This document shows positions 1 to 5,525 of a stretch of DNA of 5,525 bases, one piece after another. The DNA lies in NCBI GenBank assembly GCA_025774615.1, contig JALGVQ010000180.1, forward strand, positions 1-5,525, written 5' to 3'. This stretch comes from a bacterium. GTDB lineage: Bacteria; Blakebacterota; Blakebacteria; Blakebacterales; Blakebacteraceae. How positions within the stretch are numbered: position 1 is the stretch's first letter; each line of letters begins with the position of its first letter. The notes under the pieces are model-generated. The model saw nothing but the letters and a program-made list of their open reading frames with translations. It was not told the origin of the DNA and ran no database searches. The position numbers were made by a program, and so were the translations under genes.

Positions 1-167
1 TCCCTGTTGGAGGCAGCCAGGATTTCACTATTTCTGGCGGCGCTGAACACGGTACAACCGCCATAGAACTGTCCCAATGCAGATGAGGGAAAAGAGCTGA
101 CAGCAAGGAGCAGTGCCAGTCCGGTGATCGATAGTGAACGGCTTCCTGTTTTCAGTGACTTGATCAT
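1..167 (-). CDS. Exported protein, N-terminal fragment; probable N-terminal-cysteine (Ntn) hydrolase, partial at left edge
   Basis: Reading the minus strand from the ATG at 167 gives 55 complete codons with no stop, then two bases (GA) at the window edge, so the gene continues outside. The start has a basic n-region (K3, K6, R10), a hydrophobic core at about residues 14-26 (ITGLALLLAVSSF) and a likely signal peptidase site at SSA30 or ALG32. The mature end then reads QFYGGCTVFSAAR, followed by NSEILAASNR and an Asp or Glu. A Gly-Cys-Thr just after the signal peptide, then a strand and an N-R-(D/E), resembles the start of choloylglycine-hydrolase/penicillin-acyltransferase-like Ntn enzymes, where Cys (here C38) becomes the nucleophile after cleavage and an Asn-x-Asp follows about 17-20 residues later. 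That family call is inference from a short fragment. The start overlaps the upstream stop as ATGA (167-164), with only a weak ribosome site, so translational coupling is likely. The coding call is firm; the function is tentative. Confidence 0.72.
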   Translation of the reverse strand, partial: MIKSLKTGSRSLSITGLALLLAVSSFPSSALGQFYGGCTVFSAARNSEILAASNR

Positions 168-757
168 CGGAACAGTACCTTTACGAGTATTGTCATGGTG
201 TGATTCTTCAACTCACTCTGTTCGGCGCTTGCATCAAAACTCCGGAGGCTTCGGTCAAATCGTAGTTCAAACTGGAGCTTCCCGAATGAGACACCACCAC
301 CCAGGTTCAATCCGATATCGAGATTCTGCACATCATCCAATACTCCAACACTATTGAATGCCAGGATCTTGAAGCCGATTACCGGTCCACCGAGAAGGAA
401 CGGTTGGACTGATTTGCCGGGGTAGAAGGCCAGTCGTAATGACAGGGGAATCTGAAGATATATGAAACTATTCGGCAGATAGAACTCCCCGACGGTATTC
501 ACCTGGCCACCCTTTGTGAGAAGTAGAGCTTCTGAATGCATGGCCAGCCGTTCACTGATCTGATATTCAAGAATCCCACCGACCATGAATCCGGGCATTC
601 TCTTCAGCCCCTTACCTGGAGTCTCACCACCGACAAATGTTGAACTGGTATACCCGATCGCTATGCCGGTCTTCGAGGTATTACTCTGCGACTGAGCCTT
701 TACCTGGAGAGGTTGGGAGATCAGGAACAGCAGCAGGATTGTAGTTGTTCTCTTCAT
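164..757 (-). CDS. Outer-membrane beta-barrel protein, PorT-like family
   Basis: This is a 197-residue exported protein. The signal peptide is K2-R3, a hydrophobic core at residues 5-14 and a cleavage site after VKA21, leaving Gln22 at the mature end. The rest is alternating polar/hydrophobic strands rich in Gly, Tyr and Phe. Segments typical of the small 'outer membrane protein beta-barrel' (PorT-like) family are visible: a YLQIPLSLRL strand (100-109), a VQPFLLGGPVIGFKI strand pair (117-131, the 'kPYllaGp' signature) and DIGLNLGGGVSF (147-158). It ends in a hydrophobic strand plus aromatic residue (VKVLFR), as barrel proteins often do. The length fits an eight- to ten-strand barrel. AGGAAG lies 4 nt before the ATG and supports the start. 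It is the first gene of a minus-strand pair and overlaps the next gene by 4 bp. Such proteins sit in the outer membrane of Bacteroidetes-like and other Gram-negative bacteria; the specific role is unknown. Confidence 0.85.
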   Translation of the reverse strand: MKRTTTILLLFLISQPLQVKAQSQSNTSKTGIAIGYTSSTFVGGETPGKGLKRMPGFMVGGILEYQISERLAMHSEALLLTKGGQVNTVGEFYLPNSFIYLQIPLSLRLAFYPGKSVQPFLLGGPVIGFKILAFNSVGVLDDVQNLDIGLNLGGGVSFGKLQFELRFDRSLRSFDASAEQSELKNHTMTILVKVLFR

Positions 758-782
758 TATTCTTCCTATCGACAGCCTTCAG

Positions 783-829
783 GGAAACATACAGACAGTC
801 TATACGTATAGACACGGAAGAAAGTTTCC
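783..829. promoter_or_regulatory. Extended dyad around a 16-bp perfect palindrome, candidate operator
   Basis: GTCTATACGTATAGAC at 798-813 is a perfect 16-bp palindrome centred between 805 and 806. An outer inverted pair, GGAAAC (783-788) and GTTTCC (824-829), is centred at 806, so it is nearly concentric, with 9 and 10 bp between inner and outer arms. The element lies in the only divergent intergenic region, 26 bp upstream of the beta-barrel gene start (outer arm to ATG) and about 150 bp upstream of the serine hydrolase. The TATA-rich centre could overlap a -10 element on the minus strand, but I found no good -35 partner. The symmetry is seen directly. Its role as a dimeric repressor/activator site, rather than a hairpin in the 5' leader of the minus transcript, is inference. 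The rest of 758-982 shows no convincing gene. Confidence 0.5.
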
Positions 830-982
830 ATTCAGAACAGATGATCCTGGTCACAACAACGGATTACGGGATTGTAGGAGGTGTTGATATAGATCTGACC
901 ACCAGGCTCCTCGTCGATTTCATACTCCCTGCCACTGGCTGAGGTAATGCGGCATTCAAATACGCAAGTGAGGCCTTAATAC

Positions 983-2137
983 ATGAAAAACTGCAGATCC
1001 ATCATCACCATGATCCTGATCGTAGTCAGTACCATCGCCCTCGTCTCCTGCTCGGATAAGGCACCGACCGGAATCGACCCAACCCTGGCAGATGATCTCC
1101 AGACCGCACTAAATATTGGACGTTACAGCCAACATGGTATTGGTGTGTCGGCGGCAGTTCTCCTTCCGGGGCAGGATATCTGGCTTGGCGCGAGTGGCAA
1201 GTCTCATCAGGGTGTTTCGATGACAGCCGATATGACATTTGGCGTCGGAAGTGTCACAAAAACATATATCGCTGCTTTGACACTCAGGCTGGCTGAGGAA
1301 GGAATCCTCTCGATTGATGATCCTCTGTCAATGTGGTTGCCGGACCATGACGATATCGATCCCACGATATCCATTGCTCAGATGCTGAATCATACGTGTG
1401 GGATTTTTAATGTTAATGAGAATCCGGCTCTCTGGGATTCCATCTACGCTGTTCCAACGCGTATCTGGACCCTTGACGAGATCCTGGATCGTTTCCTGAG
1501 CGAACCATACTTCTCCCCGGGAGAAGGCTGGCACTATACAAATACAGGGTACAAGCTTCTCGGCAGGATTATTGAGAATGCTACAGGTTCATCTGTGTCT
1601 GCTGCCATCAGGGATCGACTGTTGGACCCTCTTGATCTCGATCGGACATTCCTGGCTCAGGAGGAATCCCTTCCTCCAAACATTGCTCACCCCTGGTATG
1701 ACTTCGATGAGAATGGTACCTGGGATGACATCTCATCCAGTTTCCCTCGGATGGGGTATGAAAGCATGACCTGGACATCGGGGGGGATGTATTCCACTGC
1801 AAAGGACCTCGTACTATGGGCTGATGCACTCTTTCAGGGACAGGTTCTCAGCCAGGCCTCACTGAATGAAATGCTTGATTTCAATTACTCGATTTCGGGG
1901 GAAATATCCATGAGCGGGTATGGTCTGGGGATAACAGAATTCAGTGACATGGTAGGTGGAGATGTAGAGGTCATTGGTCATACCGGTTCAGTTGTCGGCT
2001 ACATCGCAATCATCGCCTATCTGCCTGAGTACGGTGTAAGTATCGCACTTCTTGAAAACGACAATATCTATGCCTGCCACGTGGACATCATCAACAGACT
2101 CATTTCAACTGTTGCAAAACATATGGCGGACAAATAA
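983..2137 (+). CDS. Lipoprotein serine hydrolase, beta-lactamase/PBP-like (class C type) family
   Basis: The 384-residue protein starts with a lipoprotein signal: a hydrophobic run at residues 8-20 and lipobox L-V-S-C with Cys23 as the lipidated residue. Ser follows at +2, which in the usual sorting rule favours the outer membrane. The body (about 48-375) is a beta-lactamase-family (Pfam PF00144) domain with all three catalytic motifs: S90-V-T-K93 (nucleophile Ser90), Y185-T-N187 and H333-T-G335. Family signatures LNHTCGI (135-141; usually HTSG, here Cys139), NTGYKLLGRIIENATG (187-202) and SGGMYSTAKDL (266-276) are also present. Members act as esterases, D-amino-acid peptidases or penicillin-binding proteins, and few are true beta-lactamases, so the substrate is open. 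An acidic DFDENGTWDD loop (240-249) resembles a calcium-binding loop. GAGG at 970-973 lies 9 nt before the ATG. The permease gene starts 24 bp after the stop, so the two are probably co-transcribed. Confidence 0.92.
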   Translation: MKNCRSIITMILIVVSTIALVSCSDKAPTGIDPTLADDLQTALNIGRYSQHGIGVSAAVLLPGQDIWLGASGKSHQGVSMTADMTFGVGSVTKTYIAALTLRLAEEGILSIDDPLSMWLPDHDDIDPTISIAQMLNHTCGIFNVNENPALWDSIYAVPTRIWTLDEILDRFLSEPYFSPGEGWHYTNTGYKLLGRIIENATGSSVSAAIRDRLLDPLDLDRTFLAQEESLPPNIAHPWYDFDENGTWDDISSSFPRMGYESMTWTSGGMYSTAKDLVLWADALFQGQVLSQASLNEMLDFNYSISGEISMSGYGLGITEFSDMVGGDVEVIGHTGSVVGYIAIIAYLPEYGVSIALLENDNIYACHVDIINRLISTVAKHMADK

Positions 2138-2161
2138 TTCCCGTCAGGAAGGGGTTTCTCC

Positions 2162-4555
2162 ATGCATACCCGTGATCTTCGAATTGCCCTGCGATCCCTG
2201 CTCCGTCAGCCTCTCTGGACACTTACTGTTCTGGGCACTCTGGCGCTGGGACTGGGCGCAACGATTACTGTCTTCTCCATCCTGCATGGTGTTATTCTGC
2301 GCCCCCTTCCTTATGAAGATGCCGATCAGTTGATTGCTGTCAGTAGAGATCTGGCCAGGGGATATGAGACCGTTTCGTTTCCCGTCTACGAGGATCTTCG
2401 TCTGCGACAGCAGGTTTTTGAAGATATCGGTGTCTGGAGTAGCAACTCACGAACAATGGTGGCAGGTGGGGAGTCCGAGCAGATTACCGGAGCGTATATA
2501 AGCGCCAATCTGTTTCAGATCCTGGGGGTACAGCCCCTGTTTGGTGAGGGTTTCGTTGAAAATGATGATATCGAAGGTGCTCGGGGAGCACTTCTGCTGA
2601 GCTATGATTACTGGATGACGCGGTTTGCAGGGGATGTCGGGATCCTCGGGGAGTCTCTGCTGGTCGATGAACGCCAATATATCATAAAGGGAATCATGCC
2701 GGAGGCGTTCGCTTTTCCTGTTCAGGGCATGCAATTCTGGGAATCGCTGGCACATGCCATGCGGGGGCGTTCCATATTCTACCTCAATCCCATAGCCCGG
2801 ATGTTGGATGGTTACAGCCTCTCCCAGATCAAAGAGTATATCAACCAGGAAGAATGGGTGATCCCCGCCGCTGAGGATCAGGAAGCGAGAGTGGTGCCTC
2901 TCGCCGCAATGTCCCTGCATGACTCACTGGTGGCACGTTCTCGACCGGTACTTCTCTTCTTTCAGCTCGCTGTCCTGGCCGTACTGTTGATCGCCTGTTT
3001 CAACGTGATGAGTCTGGTGCTCATCCGGGCTGCAGGTCGAACCCGGGATTTCACAATCCGTTCAGCCCTTGGCGCAGGGAGCGGACATCTTATCGAGCAG
3101 ATACTGACCGAGACTATGATCCTCGGACTTCTCGGTGGTGGAACAGGGCTCCTTTTTGCCACTCCGGCAATCCGCACCCTTCTGGCCCTGGTTCCCGGCT
3201 CGATACCCCTTCAGGAGCAGATAGGCATCGATCTGCCTGTTGTTGCCGTCAGTCTGCTGTTGGCCATCGGAGTAGGCGGTCTGATAGGTCTTGTTCCCGT
3301 CCTGCGAGTCATCCGGGGACGCCACCGAGAAGGTCTTCAGGTTGCTGGTCGCGGTTATACTGGTGGTTTGCGTCGTGTTCGTTTCATGCGCCTGTTGATT
3401 GGCACACAGATCAGCATTACGCTGGTTTTGCTCATACTGAGTGGTTCACTGGTGCAGAACTACCTCGGCCTGGTGAGTGTTGAGACAGGCCTGGATGTCG
3501 AACATGTACTTGCAGTCGAATTCCAGCTCCCCCAGACCAGGTACTACAACCCCGCTTCCCAGCAGAGGTTCTATGAAGAATTTCGAGCACGTCTTGAGGT
3601 CATTCCCGGCATCGAGCGCGCTTCCACCGCTGCTTTTACACCCTTTTCAGGGTCTTGGGGCGACAGTCGCATCACCATTGAAGGCATCGTTGAAATTCCC
3701 GAGAATGATGATTACGTCGATATCCAGTTGGTGGACCCCGGGTATTTCGAAACCATGGGGATATTCCTCCCTGTCGGTCGGGACTTTGACGAACGCGACA
3801 GTGGTGAAGGATTACCAGTCGTTATCGTGAATGAGGTCATGGCAAACCGGTTCTTTCCGGAGTGCAATCCAGTCGGTCATCGCATACGGTTTGGAAGTCG
3901 TACATCAGCCCCCTGGCTCACCATAATCGGAGTGGTTGAAGAGGTGATTCACCGGGGATTGGATTCTCCACCGATGAACCAGATCTATCGACCATTTTCC
4001 CAGAATCCGGGGGGTAATCGAAGAACTTTATTGCTCAGGAGTACCGGTGAGCCTGCCCAACACTCCACCTCAGTTCAGACGATCCTGAACGATCTCGATC
4101 CGAGCCTTCCGCCACCCACTGCTGTTACAGTGGGTGACCTGATCAGGGAATCTGTGGCGGGACAACGCTTCCAGATGAATGTCCTGGAGCTCTTCGGTAT
4201 CATCGCACTGCTGCTGGCTCTCATCGGCCTGTATGGCATCGTTGACTACAGCGTATCCCGTCGATCACGAGAGATCGGAATCCGTATTGCGGTGGGAGCC
4301 AATCCGAATCGAGTGGTTCGGGAAATACTCCTGAACTACCTGTCTGTCATCATCGGCGGAATCATCGCCGGTTTGATTGGCGCCTTCTCTCTCGCGGGAT
4401 TACTTGAGTCCAAATTGCCGAATGTGCAGACACCTGGTCCTGCATTATACGTTTTCATCACCATGGCTCTCCTCTCGATTGCCCTGATGGCTACTTATTT
4501 TCCCGCTCGACATGCCAGGAAAATTGAGGCAGTGACAGTCTTAAGAAATGAGTGA
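2162..4555 (+). CDS. ADOP-type (MacB/FtsX-like) ABC permease, short form, two FtsX modules, no ATPase domain
   Basis: This 797-residue membrane protein has two tandem MacB/FtsX permease modules. Module 1 comprises TM1 (about 18-43, ending in the ILRPLPY signature at 45-51), a large periplasmic MacB_PCD region (about 52-258), TM2 (262-288), the cytoplasmic coupling segment RTRDFTIRSALGAG (293-306), TM3 (315-334) and TM4 (357-384). Module 2 comprises TM5 (408-430), a second periplasmic region (about 431-672) with VDPGYFETMGI (524-534), TM6 (674-696), SRRSREIGIRIAVGA (699-713), TM7 (724-748) and TM8 (760-780). It closes with PARHARKIEAVTVLRNE (781-797). This matches the eight-TM 'duplicated orphan permease' family (TIGR03434-like), which usually lacks a neighbouring ATPase; none is seen here. 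It lacks the N-terminal helical extension of the paralogue at 4998. AGGAAGG (2146-2152) is 9 nt before the ATG. The substrate and energy source are unknown. Confidence 0.93.
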   Translation: MHTRDLRIALRSLLRQPLWTLTVLGTLALGLGATITVFSILHGVILRPLPYEDADQLIAVSRDLARGYETVSFPVYEDLRLRQQVFEDIGVWSSNSRTMVAGGESEQITGAYISANLFQILGVQPLFGEGFVENDDIEGARGALLLSYDYWMTRFAGDVGILGESLLVDERQYIIKGIMPEAFAFPVQGMQFWESLAHAMRGRSIFYLNPIARMLDGYSLSQIKEYINQEEWVIPAAEDQEARVVPLAAMSLHDSLVARSRPVLLFFQLAVLAVLLIACFNVMSLVLIRAAGRTRDFTIRSALGAGSGHLIEQILTETMILGLLGGGTGLLFATPAIRTLLALVPGSIPLQEQIGIDLPVVAVSLLLAIGVGGLIGLVPVLRVIRGRHREGLQVAGRGYTGGLRRVRFMRLLIGTQISITLVLLILSGSLVQNYLGLVSVETGLDVEHVLAVEFQLPQTRYYNPASQQRFYEEFRARLEVIPGIERASTAAFTPFSGSWGDSRITIEGIVEIPENDDYVDIQLVDPGYFETMGIFLPVGRDFDERDSGEGLPVVIVNEVMANRFFPECNPVGHRIRFGSRTSAPWLTIIGVVEEVIHRGLDSPPMNQIYRPFSQNPGGNRRTLLLRSTGEPAQHSTSVQTILNDLDPSLPPPTAVTVGDLIRESVAGQRFQMNVLELFGIIALLLALIGLYGIVDYSVSRRSREIGIRIAVGANPNRVVREILLNYLSVIIGGIIAGLIGAFSLAGLLESKLPNVQTPGPALYVFITMALLSIALMATYFPARHARKIEAVTVLRNE
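4113..4136 (+). repeat. Perfect 9-bp inverted repeat (hairpin) inside the permease gene
   Basis: CACCCACTG (4113-4121) and CAGTGGGTG (4128-4136) are perfect complements around a 6-nt loop. The hairpin lies in the second periplasmic region of the permease, within codons for about residues 651-659, just upstream of TM6. There is no following T-run, so it is not an intrinsic terminator. It may be chance, or an mRNA structure that slows translation before the last membrane segments. Only the symmetry is seen directly. Confidence 0.4.
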
Positions 4556-4583
4556 TTGGACACTCACTTCACTGAGAGAGATA

Positions 4584-4630
4584 TTGTGAAACATTCACTC
4601 CTTTATAACGTATGAAGATGTCATATGAAG
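4584..4630 (+). promoter_or_regulatory. Possible promoter/operator region of the PadR-permease unit
   Basis: The 93-bp gap between the first permease and the regulator holds several short signals. TATAAC at 4604-4609 is -10-like, with only a weak -35 candidate (TTGTGA, 4584-4589, spaced 14 nt). GTGAA-ACA-TTCAC (4586-4598) is a small inverted repeat overlapping that -35 position. TATGAAG occurs twice (4611-4617 and 4624-4630), 13 bp apart. PadR proteins commonly repress their own promoter through dyads, so an autoregulatory site here is plausible, but none of these matches a known PadR consensus exactly. Read-through from the upstream genes is equally possible, as I see no convincing terminator. 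Confidence 0.28.
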
Positions 4631-4636
4631 TTACAC

Positions 4637-4642
4637 GGGAGG
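4637..4642 (+). promoter_or_regulatory. Ribosome binding site that fixes the PadR start at 4649
   Basis: GGGAGG at 4637-4642 ends 6 nt before the ATG at 4649. The alternative ATG at 4625 has only a weak purine run upstream, and starting there would add eight residues with no family counterpart. The strong site would then sit inside the coding region. Confidence 0.75.
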
Positions 4643-4648
4643 CAATGT

Positions 4649-4993
4649 ATGGCAGCAGAGAGAATCGACCTGATGAAGGGTACTCTTGACCTTCTCGTCC
4701 TGAAAGCACTCGATCTGGAACCGATGCATGGTTGGGGAATGGCGATTCGAATCGAGCAGTTTTCGAAGGGAGTGTTCCTCATCCACCAGGGAGCCCTCTT
4801 CCCTGCTCTCCAGAGGTTGCAGCGAAAAGGTCAGATCAAGTCTGAATGGCGAACGACCGAGAACAACCGCCGCGCCAGATATTACCAGCTGACGAACTCT
4901 GGACGTCGACAGCTGGAAGAGAAGATCAGGGAATGGGAACGTGTGGCCGGGGCCATGAACGGAATCCTCAAACTGCGACCTCAGGAAGGCTGA
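4649..4993 (+). CDS. PadR-family transcriptional regulator of the ADOP-associated type
   Basis: With the start at 4649 the protein has 114 residues, typical for short PadR regulators. It is a winged-helix DNA-binding protein: DLMKGTLDLLVLKAL (7-21) is helix 1, HGWGMAIRIEQFS (27-39) helix 2, and HQGALFPALQRLQRKGQI (46-63) the recognition helix with the family's G-(S/A)-L-(Y/F)-P-A-L core. RRARYYQLTNSGRRQLEE (74-91) forms the wing and exit to the C-terminal helix (about 86-109), which dimerises the protein. The residues ENNRRA (71-76) and the N-terminal 'KGTLDLL' are characteristic of the PadR subfamily that accompanies ADOP permeases (TIGR03433-like). Its stop is 4 bp before the second permease, and its own 3' end supplies that gene's ribosome site. 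It therefore most likely controls this permease and perhaps the upstream operon. Its ligand is unknown. Confidence 0.93.
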   Translation: MAAERIDLMKGTLDLLVLKALDLEPMHGWGMAIRIEQFSKGVFLIHQGALFPALQRLQRKGQIKSEWRTTENNRRARYYQLTNSGRRQLEEKIREWERVAGAMNGILKLRPQEG

Positions 4994-4997
4994 ATCG

Positions 4998-5525
4998 ATG
5001 TCACTCCTTTCGGGATTTCACCAGGTGAAAGAGGTACTCTTCCGTCGGAAAGGACTGGAACAGGACCTCGACAAAGAGATGGAGTTCTACCTCGATCATC
5101 TGACTGAGCGATATCAGGAACGCGGTCTCGATCCTGCAGAGGCACGTATCGCGGCGCGTCGGGAATTCGGGATGGTTGAACACTGGAAGGAGGAAGTCAG
5201 ACAGCAGCAACGGGGATTCCTGCTTACTGATACACTTCGGGATCTACGCCATTCTCTCAGATCATTATATCGCGACCGAGGTTTCTCAACGGTAGTGACG
5301 GTGGTTCTGGCCCTCGGTATCGGTATCAACACTGCCGTCTTCTGTGTGCTGAAGACTGTGTATCTCAACCCCCTTCCCCTGCCCGACTCGGACCGTCTCA
5401 TCTTCATCAGTGAATGGACGGAGGAGCAGGGATCAGGTGCGGTGTCATTCGCTGATTACCTGGACTGGCAAGAATTGAATCATACCTGCAGCGGGATGGG
5501 TGCCTACCTTGACTCTCATCAGAAC
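4998..5525 (+). CDS. ADOP-type ABC permease, long form, N-terminal part (runs off right edge)
   Basis: The frame from ATG 4998 is open for 176 codons to the last base of the window, so the gene is cut by the edge; family members are about 800-900 residues. AGGAAGG (4983-4989), inside the end of the PadR gene, lies 8 nt upstream, and only 4 bp separate stop and start, so coupling is likely. Residues 19-70 are the charged helical N-terminal domain typical of long ADOP proteins (DLDKEMEFYLDHLTERY, then GLDPAEARIAARREFG at 43-58). DLRHSLRSLYRDRGF (82-96) leads into TM1 (97-120) and the LNPLPLPDSDRLIFIS segment (123-138) that opens the MacB_PCD periplasmic domain. TM1 and its flanks align residue by residue with the permease at 2162, so the two are paralogues. 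No ATPase is visible. Function: predicted inner-membrane permease of unknown substrate. Confidence 0.92.
   Translation, partial: MSLLSGFHQVKEVLFRRKGLEQDLDKEMEFYLDHLTERYQERGLDPAEARIAARREFGMVEHWKEEVRQQQRGFLLTDTLRDLRHSLRSLYRDRGFSTVVTVVLALGIGINTAVFCVLKTVYLNPLPLPDSDRLIFISEWTEEQGSGAVSFADYLDWQELNHTCSGMGAYLDSHQN

Noticed and set aside
872-893. TTGTAG and TATAGA as a promoter for the serine hydrolase.
   Set aside because: The spacer is only 10 bp, too short for a sigma-70-type promoter; no better pair was found by eye.
745-942. Plus-strand 65-codon open frame in the divergent intergenic region.
   Set aside because: Its first codons overlap the start of the barrel gene antisense, there is no ribosome site, and it runs straight through the palindrome.
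832-975. Minus-strand open stretch of 47 codons with plausible-looking composition (contains EEPGGQIYINTSYN and a CC pair), reminiscent of a small peptide precursor.
   Set aside because: It has no start codon in frame and no ribosome site, and a 47-codon open run is expected by chance about one time in ten. It could be a decayed gene end, but nothing supports that.
1350-1371. Repeat of ACGATATC with 14-bp spacing inside the serine hydrolase gene.
   Set aside because: It encodes an ordinary Asp/Ile-rich loop (DDIDPTIS) and is explained by codon choice; there are no further copies, so it is not an array.
2447-2920. Minus-strand 157-codon open frame.
   Set aside because: It lies entirely inside the permease's first periplasmic domain, which has clear family motifs; it has no recognisable domain and no ribosome site, so it is an antisense shadow.
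4549-4566. TGAGTG-CACTCA hairpin at the permease stop codon, as a terminator.
   Set aside because: The stem is only 6 bp with no T-run after it, so it does not qualify as an intrinsic terminator.

Overview
The window reads as a compact stretch of a Gram-negative bacterial chromosome, moderately GC-rich (about half G+C by eye). It has two transcription units facing away from each other across a 225-bp intergenic region. Three signs point to an outer membrane: a PorT-like beta-barrel protein, a lipoprotein signal with a clear lipobox, and signal peptides. Two ATPase-less, MacB/FtsX-type permeases of the 'ADOP' class sit beside the PadR-type regulator that usually accompanies them. That pairing is a hallmark of Acidobacteria and also occurs in Gemmatimonadota, Latescibacteria-like and other FCB-related lineages. 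I cannot place the organism more precisely; the lineage is an inference from gene content.

Left side, minus strand (757 to 1): a small exported beta-barrel protein is followed, through a 4-bp ATGA stop/start overlap, by the first 55 codons of a second exported protein. After its signal peptide this has a Gly-Gly-Cys-Thr segment that suggests an N-terminal-nucleophile (Cys) hydrolase. It runs off the left edge.

Intergenic 758-982: it holds a perfect 16-bp palindrome (798-813) with an almost concentric outer pair of 6-bp arms. This is a good candidate operator for one or both divergent units. I see no convincing gene in it.

Right side, plus strand: (1) a lipoprotein serine hydrolase of the beta-lactamase/PBP-like fold (983-2137) with all three catalytic motifs; (2) 24 bp later, a full-length two-module ADOP permease of the short type (2162-4555); (3) after a 93-bp gap with small repeats and a weak promoter-like element, a PadR regulator whose start is best placed at 4649 (4649-4993); (4) 4 bp later, the first 176 codons of a second, long-type ADOP permease (4998 to the window end) carrying an extra N-terminal helical domain. 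No ATP-binding subunit is encoded in the window, which is normal for ADOP genes.

The plausible shared theme is envelope biology: a periplasm-facing hydrolase and barrel proteins, with orphan permeases under local PadR control. The substrates and the actual partnership between these genes cannot be read from the sequence. No tRNA, rRNA, CRISPR array, insertion sequence or convincing rho-independent terminator was seen.
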